NCBI GenBank assembly: GCA_963779685.1
Contig: CAVZZG010000003.1
Location: forward strand, 124,001-188,000
Length of the DNA stretch: 64,000 nucleotides
Source: CAVZZG01 sp963779685
GTDB taxonomy: Bacteria; Actinomycetota; Thermoleophilia; Gaiellales; F1-60-MAGs149
Direction of reading: 5' to 3'
A program made the position numbers and the translations under genes. The notes beneath the pieces are model-generated. The model did no database searches and was not told the DNA's origin. It saw only the letters and a program-made list of their open reading frames with translations. Shown piece after piece: positions 1 through 9,618 of this stretch (the first letter of the stretch is position 1; the number at the start of each line of letters is the position of its first letter).

Positions 1-1
1 C

Positions 2-1153
2 GGCGTCCCGATCGTGGACGCGCACATGCACCCGTGGCGCAACGCCGATGTCCTCGGCCGCGACCCGGAAGGCTTCCTCGATCGCGTGACGATGATGGGC
101 ATGTGCCTCATCTCGTCGGGTCTCGTCGAACAGGTCGGCGCCGACGCCATGCGCCGGATGACCGACGCGACGCCGCTGGCGATGACCATGGCCCGGCGGC
201 TCGCGGCGTACCTGGGCGTGCCGGACGACCGGGCCGGTCTGAGTGCCGCGCGCATGGCCGCCTTCCGGGCCGATCCGCCCGGCTACCTTCGCGCGCTGTG
301 GCGCGACTGCGGGCTCTCGGCCGTCGTCTGCGACGAGGGGTACCCGCAGCCGACGATCGATCTCGACGACCTCCGCGCCGACAGCGGGTTGACCGTCCAC
401 CGGGTGTTCCGGATCGAGCCCGCCATCACCGCCCTGCGCGAGCGGGCGACGTCCTACGACGACCTCGAAGACGCGCTGGCGGCTGCGTGCGAGGAGGCCG
501 CCGCCGCGGACGCGGTCGCGTTCAAGACGGTGCTCGCGTACCGCACGGGCCTGGACGTCGTGCCGACCAGTGCAGGCGACGCCCGGGCTGCCTTCGGGCA
601 CTGGCGTGACGCCGGCTGGCCGGAGTCGCGCGAGCTCGCAAAGCCGGTGCGCGACCGCCTGCTGCATCGCGTCATGGAGGTGGCGCGAGTCACCGACCGG
701 CCGCTGCACGTGCACTGCGGCGGCGGCGACGCGGACGTCGTGCTGGCCCATGCCCGCGCCCAGGACCTGTTCCCGTTCCTGCACGCCCACCTGACCCAGC
801 CGGTGGTGCTGATCCACTCCGGCCAGCCGTGGCTCGCCGAGGGCGCCTACGTCGCCCAGATCCTGCCCAACGTCTACCTGGAGCTGTCGATCACGATGCC
901 GTGGTCGTCGCTCGCGCTCGACCAGCTGCTCGAGCTGCTGCTGGGCGTCGCGCCGACCAACAAGGTGCTCTACGGCTGCGACGAGTCGAGCGAGCCCGAG
1001 GTGCTGTGGCTGTCGGCGCACGTCGGTCGCGAGGCGCTCGAGCGGGTGCTGACGGCGGCCGTGGCACGGGGCTGGTGCGACGATCGCCAGGCCCACGCGA
1101 TCGGTGCCGGGGTGCTCGGCGGCAACGTCCTGCGGCTCCACGGGCTGGCATGA
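2..1153 (+). CDS. FluG-like amidohydrolase, 5' end cut by the window
   Basis: Metal-dependent amidohydrolase (TIM-barrel) of the type found as the N-terminal half of FluG proteins. The reading frame is open from base 2. The first visible residues (GVPIVDAHMHPWRN) align with residues 7 onward of the paralogue at 48954-50090, so only about six residues are missing. The metal-binding HxH (HMH), a central AFKTVLAYRTGL segment, an HVHCGGG histidine pair, HSGQPW and a late YGCDESSE aspartate fit the superfamily. It overlaps the downstream glutamine-synthetase-like gene by 4 bases (ATGA), so the two are probably translated together. The substrate is unknown; I infer hydrolysis of a gamma-glutamyl-amide or related amide made by the partner. 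Confidence 0.85.
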   Translation, partial: GVPIVDAHMHPWRNADVLGRDPEGFLDRVTMMGMCLISSGLVEQVGADAMRRMTDATPLAMTMARRLAAYLGVPDDRAGLSAARMAAFRADPPGYLRALWRDCGLSAVVCDEGYPQPTIDLDDLRADSGLTVHRVFRIEPAITALRERATSYDDLEDALAAACEEAAAADAVAFKTVLAYRTGLDVVPTSAGDARAAFGHWRDAGWPESRELAKPVRDRLLHRVMEVARVTDRPLHVHCGGGDADVVLAHARAQDLFPFLHAHLTQPVVLIHSGQPWLAEGAYVAQILPNVYLELSITMPWSSLALDQLLELLLGVAPTNKVLYGCDESSEPEVLWLSAHVGREALERVLTAAVARGWCDDRQAHAIGAGVLGGNVLRLHGLA

Positions 1154-2456
1154 CCGGTTCGCCTGGCGAGGTGCAACGGCGACTCGAAGCGGCGGGCGTG
1201 CGCGCGCTGGCCATGCACTGGGTCGACCCCGCCGGCATCTCGCGTGTGAAGCTGGTGCCGACGCGCCGGGTGGCGTCGGTGGCGGAGCGCGGCGTCGGCT
1301 GGTCGGACGTGTGGGCCGTGGTCACGATCGACGAACACTTCGCCTACGTGCCGCCGTTCGACACCCCGAGCGGCGACGCGCGGCTCGTCCCGGCCGTCGC
1401 CCACGCCCGCCAGCTCCTGCACCAGCCGGCCTGGGCCTGGGCGCCCGTCGACATCTACTCCCAGCAACTGGAGCGCTCGCCGGTGTGCCCGCGTGGCGCG
1501 GTCGAGCGCCAGATCGCCCGGCTGGGAGAGCTCGATATCTCGGTCCAGGCCACCTTCGAGGTCGAGATGGTCGTCCTGCGCGACGGCGAGCCGGCCCACA
1601 CCGGCCCTGGCTACTCGCCCCGGGCACTGTTCGAGCTGGAGGGCTTCGCCGTCGACCTGCTGGATGCGCTCGAGGCCCAGGACGTGCCCGTCGAGACCAT
1701 CCATCCCGAGTACTCGCCGGGCCAGTTCGAGGTCTCGATCGCGCCGTCCAACCCGCTCGAAGCCTCCGACCACCTCCTGCTCCTGCGGTTCACGGCCCGG
1801 CACATCGCCCGCCGTCACGGACTCGAGGTCAGCTTCGCACCGGTCGTGGTCGCCGGCGGCCTGGGCAGCGGCTGTCACCTCCACCTGTCGGCTATGGCGC
1901 GACGGCCGAAACCTGATGGGCGACGGCATCCAGCCCGAGGGCCGCTCCGCCATCGCCGGCGTCCTTGCCGAGCTGCCCGGCCCTGATGGCGGTCGCCGCC
2001 CCCAGCGTGCCGAGCTACCTGCGGCTCCAGCCCGGGCACTGGTCGGGTGCCTACGCCATCTGGGGCATCGAGAACCGCGAGGCGGCGCTGCGATTCATCC
2101 CGGGCACCGTCTCGGCCGAGGGCCGCGCGGCCAACGTCGAGCTGAAGACCGTCGACGGCGCGGCCAACCCGCACCTCGCCATGGCCGCCGTACTCTGCGC
2201 TGCCGCCAGCGGCATCGAGCGGTCGCTCGTGCTGCCCGACGCGGTGCAGGTCGACCCGGCCGCGTTGGAGGGGGCGGTCCGCCTGCCCGAGAACCTCGGC
2301 CAGGCCGCCGAGGCGTTCGCCGGGTCGACGGTGCTGCGGGAGGGCCTGGGCGACATGCTGCACGACACCCTTGCCGCGATCCGCCGGATGGAGTGGGAGC
2401 ATCACCAGGACGACGACGAGGCCGCCCTGATCGAGCTGCATCGCTTCAAGTACTAG
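1150..2456 (+). pseudogene. glutamine synthetase-like gene with two apparent +1 frameshifts
   Basis: GS-family ligase (gamma-glutamyl-amide synthetase type) read in three frames. Frame one runs from ATG 1150 to about 1890 and includes HPEYSPGQFEVS and GSGCHLHLS. Frame two covers about 1892-1975 (WRDGRNLMGDGIQPEG). Frame three runs from about 1980 to the stop at 2454 (SYLRLQPGHWSGAY, NVELKTVDGAANPHL). The conserved order matches the intact paralogue at 46499-47794 along its whole length. Removing one G at about 1891 (tcGGcta) and one in ccGGcc at about 1978 restores one continuous protein of about 434 residues. Both are extra-G events, so sequencing or assembly error is as likely as real decay. 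The upstream amidohydrolase overlaps by 4 bases; the GST gene follows after 4 bases. Confidence 0.85.
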
Positions 2457-2460
2457 CCCG

Positions 2461-3066
2461 ATGCTGACGCTCTACTCCAACCGGTTCTCGACCAATGCCC
2501 GCAAGGTGCAGTTCCTGCTCGCCGAACTCGGGCTGCAGCACGAACTGGTCGAGGTCGGCACGGGGCCATTGCGGCCAGACTGGTACGCCGAGCTCCACCC
2601 CTTCGGCACCGTGCCGACGCTCGCCGACGGCGACCTCACGCTCTACGAGTCGAACGCCATCCTGCGCTACCTCGCAACCCGCGAGGGCCGCGATGACCTC
2701 TACCCGGCCGCACCCGCTGCCCGCGCGCTCGTCGACCAGGCCATGGACGCCCTGAGCCTCTCGGTGAGGCCGGCGCTGTGGGATGTCGAGCTCGCCACCA
2801 TCTATGCCCGCGTGCCGCCGCATCTCGGCGGCGACGACGGATCGCACGCCGACGAGCCAGCCCTCGCCGCCGCCCGTCCGGCCCTGGTACAAGCCCTGGA
2901 CGGATTCGAGCGGTTCCTCGCCCCGCTCGAGGACTTCACCATCGCCGACTGCGCCATCGCCGGCCGGCTCTCGACCGTCCCCAAGCTGCCGATCGACCTC
3001 GCGCCCTGGCCGATCCTGGCCGGCCGACTGGCCGCCGCCTTCGCCCGGCCCACGTTCAGCGCGTAG
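2461..3066 (+). CDS. glutathione S-transferase family protein
   Basis: 201-residue soluble protein with the two-domain GST layout. The N-terminal thioredoxin-like half starts LTLYSNRFSTNARKVQFLL and carries the GSH-site signature TVPTLADGDLTLYESNAI at about residues 49-66. The C-terminal half is helical. The start ATG lies 4 bases after the preceding stop, so the gene is the last of the FluG/GS-like operon and may act on the same pathway, for example by conjugating or isomerising an intermediate. The thiol used is unknown; actinobacteria usually make mycothiol or ergothioneine rather than glutathione. The family assignment is firm, the substrate is not. Confidence 0.85.
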   Translation: MLTLYSNRFSTNARKVQFLLAELGLQHELVEVGTGPLRPDWYAELHPFGTVPTLADGDLTLYESNAILRYLATREGRDDLYPAAPAARALVDQAMDALSLSVRPALWDVELATIYARVPPHLGGDDGSHADEPALAAARPALVQALDGFERFLAPLEDFTIADCAIAGRLSTVPKLPIDLAPWPILAGRLAAAFARPTFSA

Positions 3067-3072
3067 TTCCGG

Positions 3073-3112
3073 CTCGTGCACTTGGACGGCTCGCGTCGTG
3101 CAAGTGCACGAG
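3073..3112. repeat. inverted pair of the 12-mer repeat motif
   Basis: CTCGTGCACTTG at 3073-3084 and its perfect reverse complement CAAGTGCACGAG at 3101-3112 form a 12-bp stem with a 16-base loop. The core copies (3076-3087 and 3098-3109) start 22 bases apart, the same period as in the tandem array at 24198. It lies 6 bases after the GST stop, so it could also act as a transcript-end hairpin, although no T-run follows. It belongs to a 319-bp gene-free stretch (3067-3385) between convergent genes, otherwise occupied by the elements at 3116-3179 and 3202-3234. Confidence 0.8.
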
Positions 3113-3115
3113 TTG

Positions 3116-3179
3116 GCCGGCTCTTCGAGCCGCGGCGACGCCTCGCCGAGCTCTCCGTCGGAGCGCTCGGCGTCGCCAG
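3116..3179. repeat. 64-bp hairpin module, copy 1
   Basis: Nearly the same sequence as 11061-11123; the second copy is one base shorter and has a handful of substitutions. It contains a small stem (CGGCTC 3118-3123 / GAGCCG 3127-3132) and a larger imperfect stem: GGCGAC with GTCGCC, GCCGAGC with GCTCGGC and CTCC with GGAG, closed by a GTC loop. It sits between two sets of the 12-mer motif, which makes a composite intergenic element. I see no coding potential in it. Confidence 0.75.
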
Positions 3180-3201
3180 GGGAGAGGTGATCCCCCCGGC
3201 C

Positions 3202-3234
3202 GTCCACTTGGACGACGCGGCTCGTGCACTTGGA
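3202..3234. repeat. two direct copies of the 12-mer repeat motif
   Basis: GTCCACTTGGAC (3202-3213) and GTGCACTTGGAC (3223-3234) are in the same orientation, 21 bases apart. The first is an interrupted palindrome (GTCCA-CT-TGGAC). Both are reverse-orientation versions of the motif tandemly repeated at 24198-24319. Confidence 0.75.
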
Positions 3235-3385
3235 CGGATGAGCCAGCTTCCCTGACGGCACGCGGGTCATGTTCGATGCCCGGTAGCCCTCTCCGACGCC
3301 GGCCAGCGCACCTATGAGGAGGGTGCTCGCTGGACGGCGTCGGCGGGCCCGCAGGGCCCGGCCGCCGGTCGCCAGCCGCTCGACG

Positions 3386-4174
3386 CTAGACCGCGTCGAT
3401 GTCGCGCGTCACGCTGCGGATGACGAAGCGGGGGACGTCGCCCCAGGCGGGGGCCAGGGCGGAGCGGCGGGGCAGGCGGACGTGGGACTTGCCCTTCGCG
3501 ACGGCGGTGGCGACGGCCGCGCCGACCTTATCGGCCGGGACGATGCCCATCAGCCCGAGATGGTAGAGGCGGTTGTAGCATCGGTTGGTGGGGTCGTAGG
3601 CGGTGATCGAGTCGAGCATCTCCGACTCGACGGGCGCGACCTCGACCAGGGTGACGCCGATGCCGGAGCCCCGCAGGTCACGCCGGATGCCTGCGGTGAG
3701 ATGCGAGAGCCCGGCCTTGCTCGATCCGTAGAGCGCGAAGCCGGGCAGGTTGACGCTGCTCGCCAGCGAGCTGACGTTGACGAGGTGGCCGGCGCCGCGT
3801 TCGCGCATGCGTACGACGGCCTGCCGGCACAGCTCAGCGGGCGTGATCAGGTTCAGGCGGAGCGTCCGCTCGAGGTCGTCGGCAGAGGCGTTCCAGAAGG
3901 CGCCGGTGGTGTCGACGCCCGCGTTGTTGACCAGCACGTCGATCGGGCCGCCGTCCGCCTCGATCCGGTCGATGAGGCCGGCGACCTGGGCCGGGTCGCA
4001 GAGGTCGGTGGGGTGCGCGGTGCCTCCCAGCCGGGCCGCTGCTTCCTCGAGCACGGTCGTGCTACGGGCCACCAGCGCCACGCGGGCGCCGCGGGCCGCG
4101 AAGGCGTCGGCGATCGCGGCGCCGATGCCGCGGCTCGCGCCCGTCACCAGCACCCGCCGCCCGGAGAGATCCAT
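3386..4174 (-). CDS. short-chain dehydrogenase/reductase
   Basis: 262-residue SDR of the classical family, a soluble NAD(P)-dependent oxidoreductase. The cofactor motif TGASRGIGAAIA is near residues 11-22, followed by NNAGVD (about residue 87), the serine segment VNVSSLASSVN, and the YGSSKAGLSHL catalytic Tyr-Lys pair at about residues 149-153. The start ATG at 4174 is favoured because a TACATT hexamer lies 6 bases upstream (leaderless layout). It is convergent with the GST gene across the repeat-bearing gap. The substrate cannot be read from the sequence. Confidence 0.9.
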   Translation of the reverse strand: MDLSGRRVLVTGASRGIGAAIADAFAARGARVALVARSTTVLEEAAARLGGTAHPTDLCDPAQVAGLIDRIEADGGPIDVLVNNAGVDTTGAFWNASADDLERTLRLNLITPAELCRQAVVRMRERGAGHLVNVSSLASSVNLPGFALYGSSKAGLSHLTAGIRRDLRGSGIGVTLVEVAPVESEMLDSITAYDPTNRCYNRLYHLGLMGIVPADKVGAAVATAVAKGKSHVRLPRRSALAPAWGDVPRFVIRSVTRDIDAV

Positions 4175-4180
4175 CGCGAA

Positions 4181-4186
4181 AATGTA
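4181..4186 (-). promoter_or_regulatory. -10 element of the SDR gene (leaderless)
   Basis: TACATT on the minus strand, 6 bases before the ATG at 4174. I see no convincing -35 box. Confidence 0.45.
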
Positions 4187-4251
4187 TCCGAGGCGTGGTA
4201 GGCCCTGCCGTTGCAGGGTCGCGCGGCGCCGTGTCGAACGACGCGGAGGCG

Positions 4252-4455
4252 ATGACGGAATTCGACCAGCGGATCACGCAGGCGCGGCGGGCGTCGAGCG
4301 ATCTGGCGCGTCAGGTGAGGGCACACATCGAGGAGTCGCGCGCGAGGCGCGTCGACCGGCTACTCGGCCAGGAGATCGAGCGACCCGTTGTCCCAGACGG
4401 AGAGGACGAAGCCCCGGGCAGCGAGCCGTTCTCCGAGGCGACCGGCCTCGCCTGA
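4252..4455 (+). CDS. possible small helical protein (doubtful)
   Basis: 67-codon frame beginning MTEFDQRITQARR, rich in Arg, Glu and Ala in its first 38 residues and compatible with an amphipathic helix. A purine-rich GGAGG stretch precedes the ATG but is too close for ideal ribosome binding. The last 96 bases run antisense through the 3' end of the gene at 4360-5166, which argues against it. It is the only candidate in the 185-base gap between two minus-strand genes. That gap also has a 6-bp hairpin (CCCTGC 4203-4208 / GCAGGG 4213-4218). Treat it as tentative. Confidence 0.2.
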   Translation: MTEFDQRITQARRASSDLARQVRAHIEESRARRVDRLLGQEIERPVVPDGEDEAPGSEPFSEATGLA

Positions 4456-5166
4456 GCCCGTGTAGACCAGCACGCCCCCGGCCGTCTCGAGGTCGTCGCG
4501 GCGGATGGCGGCAGCCACCCGTTCGGTCGGCTGCAGGTAGGTCGCGTCGTTGCCCAGCGACCGGTAGGTGTCGGCCACCATGATCAGCGAGCCCCGCGGC
4601 CCGTCGATGCAGCCGAGCAGGCTCACGAAGTGCCCCACCTTCCAGTCGGGCTCGGGCCCGTGGCCGTCGTCGCCCGTTGCGAGGTAGGCGAGGATCTGCG
4701 GGGTCGAGGCGTGGCTGCCCCAGAGGTAGCCCGTGTTGATGTTCGCCGACAGGACGACTGGCTCGTCGGCGGCAGCCGCGATGTCGAGCAGCTCACGCAA
4801 TGCTGCCGGGTGGAACGGTGCGGCCACCGGGAGAGCGACCACGGACCCGCCGCTGATCGCCGCGACGGCGCGTACGAGACCGGAGGCGGCCGTGCCGGAG
4901 TGCGCCTCGTCGATCACCGGGAACTCCCGGTCGGCGTCCCGGCCCGTCTCTCCGGCGGGCAGGGCGTCGCGTGACCGGCCGGGGGACTGACTCGAGCCGG
5001 CGAGCGCGCCCACCTGCTCCTGGGTGACGTCGGCGAATCCCAGGAGACGCAGCGCGAGGGCGGCGTGGAAGCAGCCGCACAGCTCGTCGACCTGTGGCAG
5101 CTCGACGGCGTGCAACTCGGCGAGCTGCACTGCAGCGGCCGTCATGCGGGTAGTGGCGATGGCCAT
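4360..5166 (-). CDS. unknown protein with papain-like Cys-His-Asp pattern
   Basis: 268 residues; I do not recognise a named family with certainty. The pattern resembles papain/C39-like folds. There is a conserved-looking ELCGCFHAALALRLLG early on (candidate nucleophile Cys), then KVGHFVSLLGC (candidate His) and MVADTYRSLG (candidate Asp/Asn) in the second half. No signal peptide is visible. The start at 5166 is chosen because it removes most of the overlap with glpK upstream and a CACGAT hexamer sits 6 bases before it; an upstream start at 5244 would run 56 bases into glpK. The peptidase-like assignment is inference from residue order only. Confidence 0.6.
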   Translation of the reverse strand: MAIATTRMTAAAVQLAELHAVELPQVDELCGCFHAALALRLLGFADVTQEQVGALAGSSQSPGRSRDALPAGETGRDADREFPVIDEAHSGTAASGLVRAVAAISGGSVVALPVAAPFHPAALRELLDIAAAADEPVVLSANINTGYLWGSHASTPQILAYLATGDDGHGPEPDWKVGHFVSLLGCIDGPRGSLIMVADTYRSLGNDATYLQPTERVAAAIRRDDLETAGGVLVYTGSGEAGRLGERLAARGFVLSVWDNGSLDLLAE

Positions 5167-5172
5167 GCCCGT

Positions 5173-5178
5173 ATCGTG
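5173..5178 (-). promoter_or_regulatory. possible -10 element for the gene at 4360-5166
   Basis: CACGAT on the minus strand, 6 bases before ATG 5166, inside the 3' region just upstream of glpK's stop. It is weaker than TANNNT but has the same spacing as other starts here. Confidence 0.3.
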
Positions 5179-5188
5179 CCGGACCCGG

Positions 5189-6646
5189 TCAGGCCCAGCC
5201 ACGGGAGCGCTCGACGGCCCGTAGCCAGTCCGCATACCCGGCATCGCGGCGGTCGGCGCTCCAGGTCGGCTCGAACCGGCGCTCGACCCGGTGACTCGCG
5301 CCGAGATCGTCGAAGTCCCGCCACAGGCCCGCGGCCAGACCCGCGGCGTAGGCGGCGCCCAGCGCCGTCGTCTCGAGCATCGCCGGCCGCACCACGGGGC
5401 GACCGAGGACGTCGGCCTGGAGCTGCATCAGCACGTCGTTACGGGCGGCGCCGCCGTCCACCGCGACCTCCGGTACCTGCTGACCGCTCGCCGCGATCGC
5501 CTCGACGACCGCTCGCGTCAGGTACGCGATCGCCTCGAGCGTCGCCCGCACCACGTGTGCCCGGGTCGAGTGGAGGCTGAGGCCGAGGATGGCGCCACGG
5601 GCGCTCGCGTCCCACCACGGCGCGTACAGGCCCTGAAACGCCGGCACCACGCACACGCCGCCGCAGTCGGGCACCGAGGCCGCCAGCTCGGCGGTCTCGG
5701 CGGCGCTCTCGATCACGCCCAGCTCGTCCCGCAGCCACTGGATCGCGCGGCCGGTGGTCGCCACCGCGCCCTCGAGGCAGAAGGCCGTCACACCGTCCGG
5801 CGTCCGGTAGGCGGGTGAGGTCAGGAGGCCCGCCGCGCGCTTGGCCACCGCACCGGTGTTGACGAGCAGGAAGCTGCCCGTGCCGTAGGTGTTCTTGGAC
5901 TGGCCCGGCGCGAAGCATGCCTGCCCGAAGAGCGCCGCCTGTTGATCGCCGAGCGCGGCGGCGACCGGGATCCCATCGGCCGTGGCGCCGTAGCCGCCCG
6001 GCAACCACGACGGCACGATCCGCGGCAGCATGGATCGCGGCACGCCGAACACGCCCAGCAGGTCGTCGTCCCAGTCTCCGTCGAGCCCGGCGAGCAGTGT
6101 CCGGCTGGCGTTGGTGGCGTCGGTGACGTGGGCGCCGGTCATGCGGTGCACGAGCCAGCTGTCGACCGTCCCGAACGCCAGCTCGCCGCGCTCGGCGCCT
6201 GCACGGGCGCCCGGCACCTCGTCGAGCAGCCAGCCGATCTTCGTGGCCGAGAAGTAGGGCGAGACGATCAGCCCGGTGCGCGCCGCGATCCACTCCGAGT
6301 CTTCCGCCAGCGCCGCGCAGCGGTCCGCAGTGCGCGCGTCCTGCCAGACGATCGCGTTGCCGACGGGCTCGCCCGTCGTGCGGTCCCAGACCACCGTGGT
6401 CTCCCGCTGGTTGGCAATGCCAATGGCGGCGATCCGTCGCCGATCGATGCCGCTCAACGACGTCGTGAGCACCTCGTCGGCCCGGGCCGCCAGCTCGACC
6501 GGGTCGTGCTCGGACCACCCCGGCTGCGGCGCGATCTGCCGGTGGTCAGCCTGGGCCGCCGCCACCACCGCGCCGGCGCCGTCCACGATCAGGCAGCGGG
6601 TGCCGGTGGTGCCGGCGTCGATGGCTGCGACCAGATCGGGCTCCAC
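5189..6646 (-). CDS. glpK: glycerol kinase
   Basis: 485-residue FGGY-family kinase that phosphorylates glycerol to sn-glycerol 3-phosphate with ATP in the cytoplasm. The N-terminal phosphate-binding AIDAGTTGTRCLIVD, the GlpK hallmark IANQRETTVVWDRTTG (about residue 77), IVWQDARTADRC, the catalytic-region GTVDSWLVHRMTG and the second FGGY signature region near VDGGAARNDVLMQLQAD all fit glycerol kinase rather than xylulokinase. It starts GTG at 6646 with TGATAC 6 bases upstream. No glpF or glpD neighbour is present. The divergent lipoprotein gene begins 34 bases away, so the promoters overlap. Confidence 0.93.
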   Translation of the reverse strand: MEPDLVAAIDAGTTGTRCLIVDGAGAVVAAAQADHRQIAPQPGWSEHDPVELAARADEVLTTSLSGIDRRRIAAIGIANQRETTVVWDRTTGEPVGNAIVWQDARTADRCAALAEDSEWIAARTGLIVSPYFSATKIGWLLDEVPGARAGAERGELAFGTVDSWLVHRMTGAHVTDATNASRTLLAGLDGDWDDDLLGVFGVPRSMLPRIVPSWLPGGYGATADGIPVAAALGDQQAALFGQACFAPGQSKNTYGTGSFLLVNTGAVAKRAAGLLTSPAYRTPDGVTAFCLEGAVATTGRAIQWLRDELGVIESAAETAELAASVPDCGGVCVVPAFQGLYAPWWDASARGAILGLSLHSTRAHVVRATLEAIAYLTRAVVEAIAASGQQVPEVAVDGGAARNDVLMQLQADVLGRPVVRPAMLETTALGAAYAAGLAAGLWRDFDDLGASHRVERRFEPTWSADRRDAGYADWLRAVERSRGWA

Positions 6647-6668
6647 GGCCCGGTATCAAAGCACGCCC

Positions 6669-6674
6669 TACCAT
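6669..6674 (+). promoter_or_regulatory. -10 element, leaderless start at 6681
   Basis: TACCAT followed by 6 bases and then ATG 6681. The identical hexamer and spacing recur at 45779-45784 on the other strand. Confidence 0.45.
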
Positions 6675-6680
6675 GCGTGC

Positions 6681-7063
6681 ATGCTCCGCCTGCTCGCCGC
6701 GATCGCGCTGGTCGCCGTCGTCCCGGCCTGCGCCGGCACGGGCTCGGCCGGTCGCGCCGACGCGGGCACCACGACGCCCGCGGCCGTGGCCTCGATCTCG
6801 GCCACGCGGACGGGCGGGATCGGCGGGACGACCCGTTCGCTCGAGGTCGGGCCGTCCGATCCGCGGCTCGCAGCTGCCGCCGCGTCGATCTCGCTGCCGC
6901 TTCCGGGCAGCGCCGATCTGCGCCAGGCCGGGTGCGCCGACTGCTACGACACCGAGATCACGGTGATCCTGACGGACGGTTCCAGTGCGACCTGGCGGTT
7001 CGACCAGCAACCGCCCGACGGCGTGGCCGGGCTCGCGCGCTGGGTCGAGGAGCAGTTCGCACC

Positions 7064-7067
<4 letters not shown>
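6681..7067 (+). CDS. small putative lipoprotein
   Basis: 128 residues. A lipoprotein signal peptide (MLRLLAAIALVAVVPACAG) predicts lipidation at Cys17 after a VPAC lipobox, then a Ser/Thr/Gly-rich linker. The C-terminal part has a Cys pair (GCADCYD), and a strand-rich ending (ITVILTDGSSATWRF) that hints at a small beta domain. I do not recognise the family. It overlaps the NAD(P)H-hydrate repair gene by 4 bases (GTGA), so it may be the first gene of that operon. Confidence 0.65.
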
Positions 7068-8565
<1,498 letters not shown>

Positions 8566-8566
<1 letters not shown>

Positions 8567-9618
8567 TGCGCTCGCTCGTCGCCATCGACCCGGCCGCGGT
8601 GCGGTCGAACGTCGCCCGGTTGCGGGACGGCGCCGGCGGCGATGTCTGGGCCGTCGTGAAGGCCGACGGGTACGGCCACGGGGCCGCCGATGTCGGTCGC
8701 GCCGCGCTCGCCGCAGGCGCCATCGGACTCGCGGTGGCGACGCTCGACGAGGCGCGCGCGCTGCGGGCCGTCGCGGCGGACGCGCGCATCCTCGTGCTCT
8801 CGCCGCTCGATCCGGGCGAGGAATCCGGAGCCTCGGGGTTCGAGGTCTGCATCTCGGACACGGGCGCCTGGGAGCGGATCCGCGACGTCCCCCGCGTCGG
8901 AGTGCACGTCAAGGTCGATACCGGCATGGGGCGGTGGGGCCTCGAGCCGGCGGACGCCCTGGAGATCGGCCGGGCGGCGACCTCGCTGCTCGGCCTGATG
9001 AGCCACCTCGCGACGTCCGAGGATCGCGATCCGGCATACGCCCGCGAGCAGGTGCGGCGATTCCGGCAGGTGGCGGCGACGTTCCCAACCTGTGCCCGGC
9101 ACCTGGCGAACTCGGGCGGGGCGCTGTACCTGCCGGAGACCCGCTTCGACATGGCCCGCTGCGGGATCGCCCTCTACGGGATCTCGCCGCGCGACGAGGA
9201 CCCGGCCGCCGACGGGCTCCGGCCGGCGCTGACCTGGCAGAGCGAGGTGCGAGCGATCCGCGATCTGCCCCCCGGAGCCTCGAGCGGGTACGGCCGGCGG
9301 ATCGTCGCCGACCGCCCGCTGCGTCTGGCGATGGTGCCCGTCGGGTACGCCGACGGCTATCCGCGGCGGGCGGCCGGCACCATGCACGCGCTGGTGCGCG
9401 GTCGGGAGGCGCGGGTGGGCGCGGTGGCGATGGATCAGCTCGCCCTCGTGCTGCCGGAGGGGCTCGACGCGAGCCCGGGCGACCAAGTCACCCTGATCGG
9501 ACGGGATGGCGCCGCTCGCGCCGGCATCGATCAGCTCGCGGTCGCGGCCGGCACCAACGGCTACGAGATCGCCTGCGCGATCCGGCCCCGCGGCCGGCGG
9601 GAGGTGCTCGGTGCCTGA
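8566..9618 (+). CDS. alr: alanine racemase
   Basis: 350-residue PLP enzyme that interconverts L- and D-alanine for peptidoglycan. The PLP lysine motif AVVKADGYGHGA puts Lys32 at the expected place near the N-terminus. Barrel features (GVHVKVDTGMGRWGL, LMSHLATSED, FDMARCGIALYGI) and the C-terminal SSGYGRRIV segment carrying the second catalytic tyrosine are present. It lies between nnr and a tRNA nucleotidyltransferase with overlapping ends on both sides (TGATG and an 8-base overlap), so it is one transcription unit. The nnr-alr adjacency is common in bacteria. Confidence 0.94.

Noticed and set aside
891..1953. Minus-strand open frames opposite the FluG-like and GS-like genes
   Set aside because: High GC makes long antisense frames common; composition is Arg/Ala/Pro-rich with no family resemblance.
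5942..7063. Long N-terminal extension of the NAD(P)H-hydrate repair protein
   Set aside because: It is antisense to glpK and has the shadow-like Arg/Gly composition; GTG 7064 fits the 4-base overlap.
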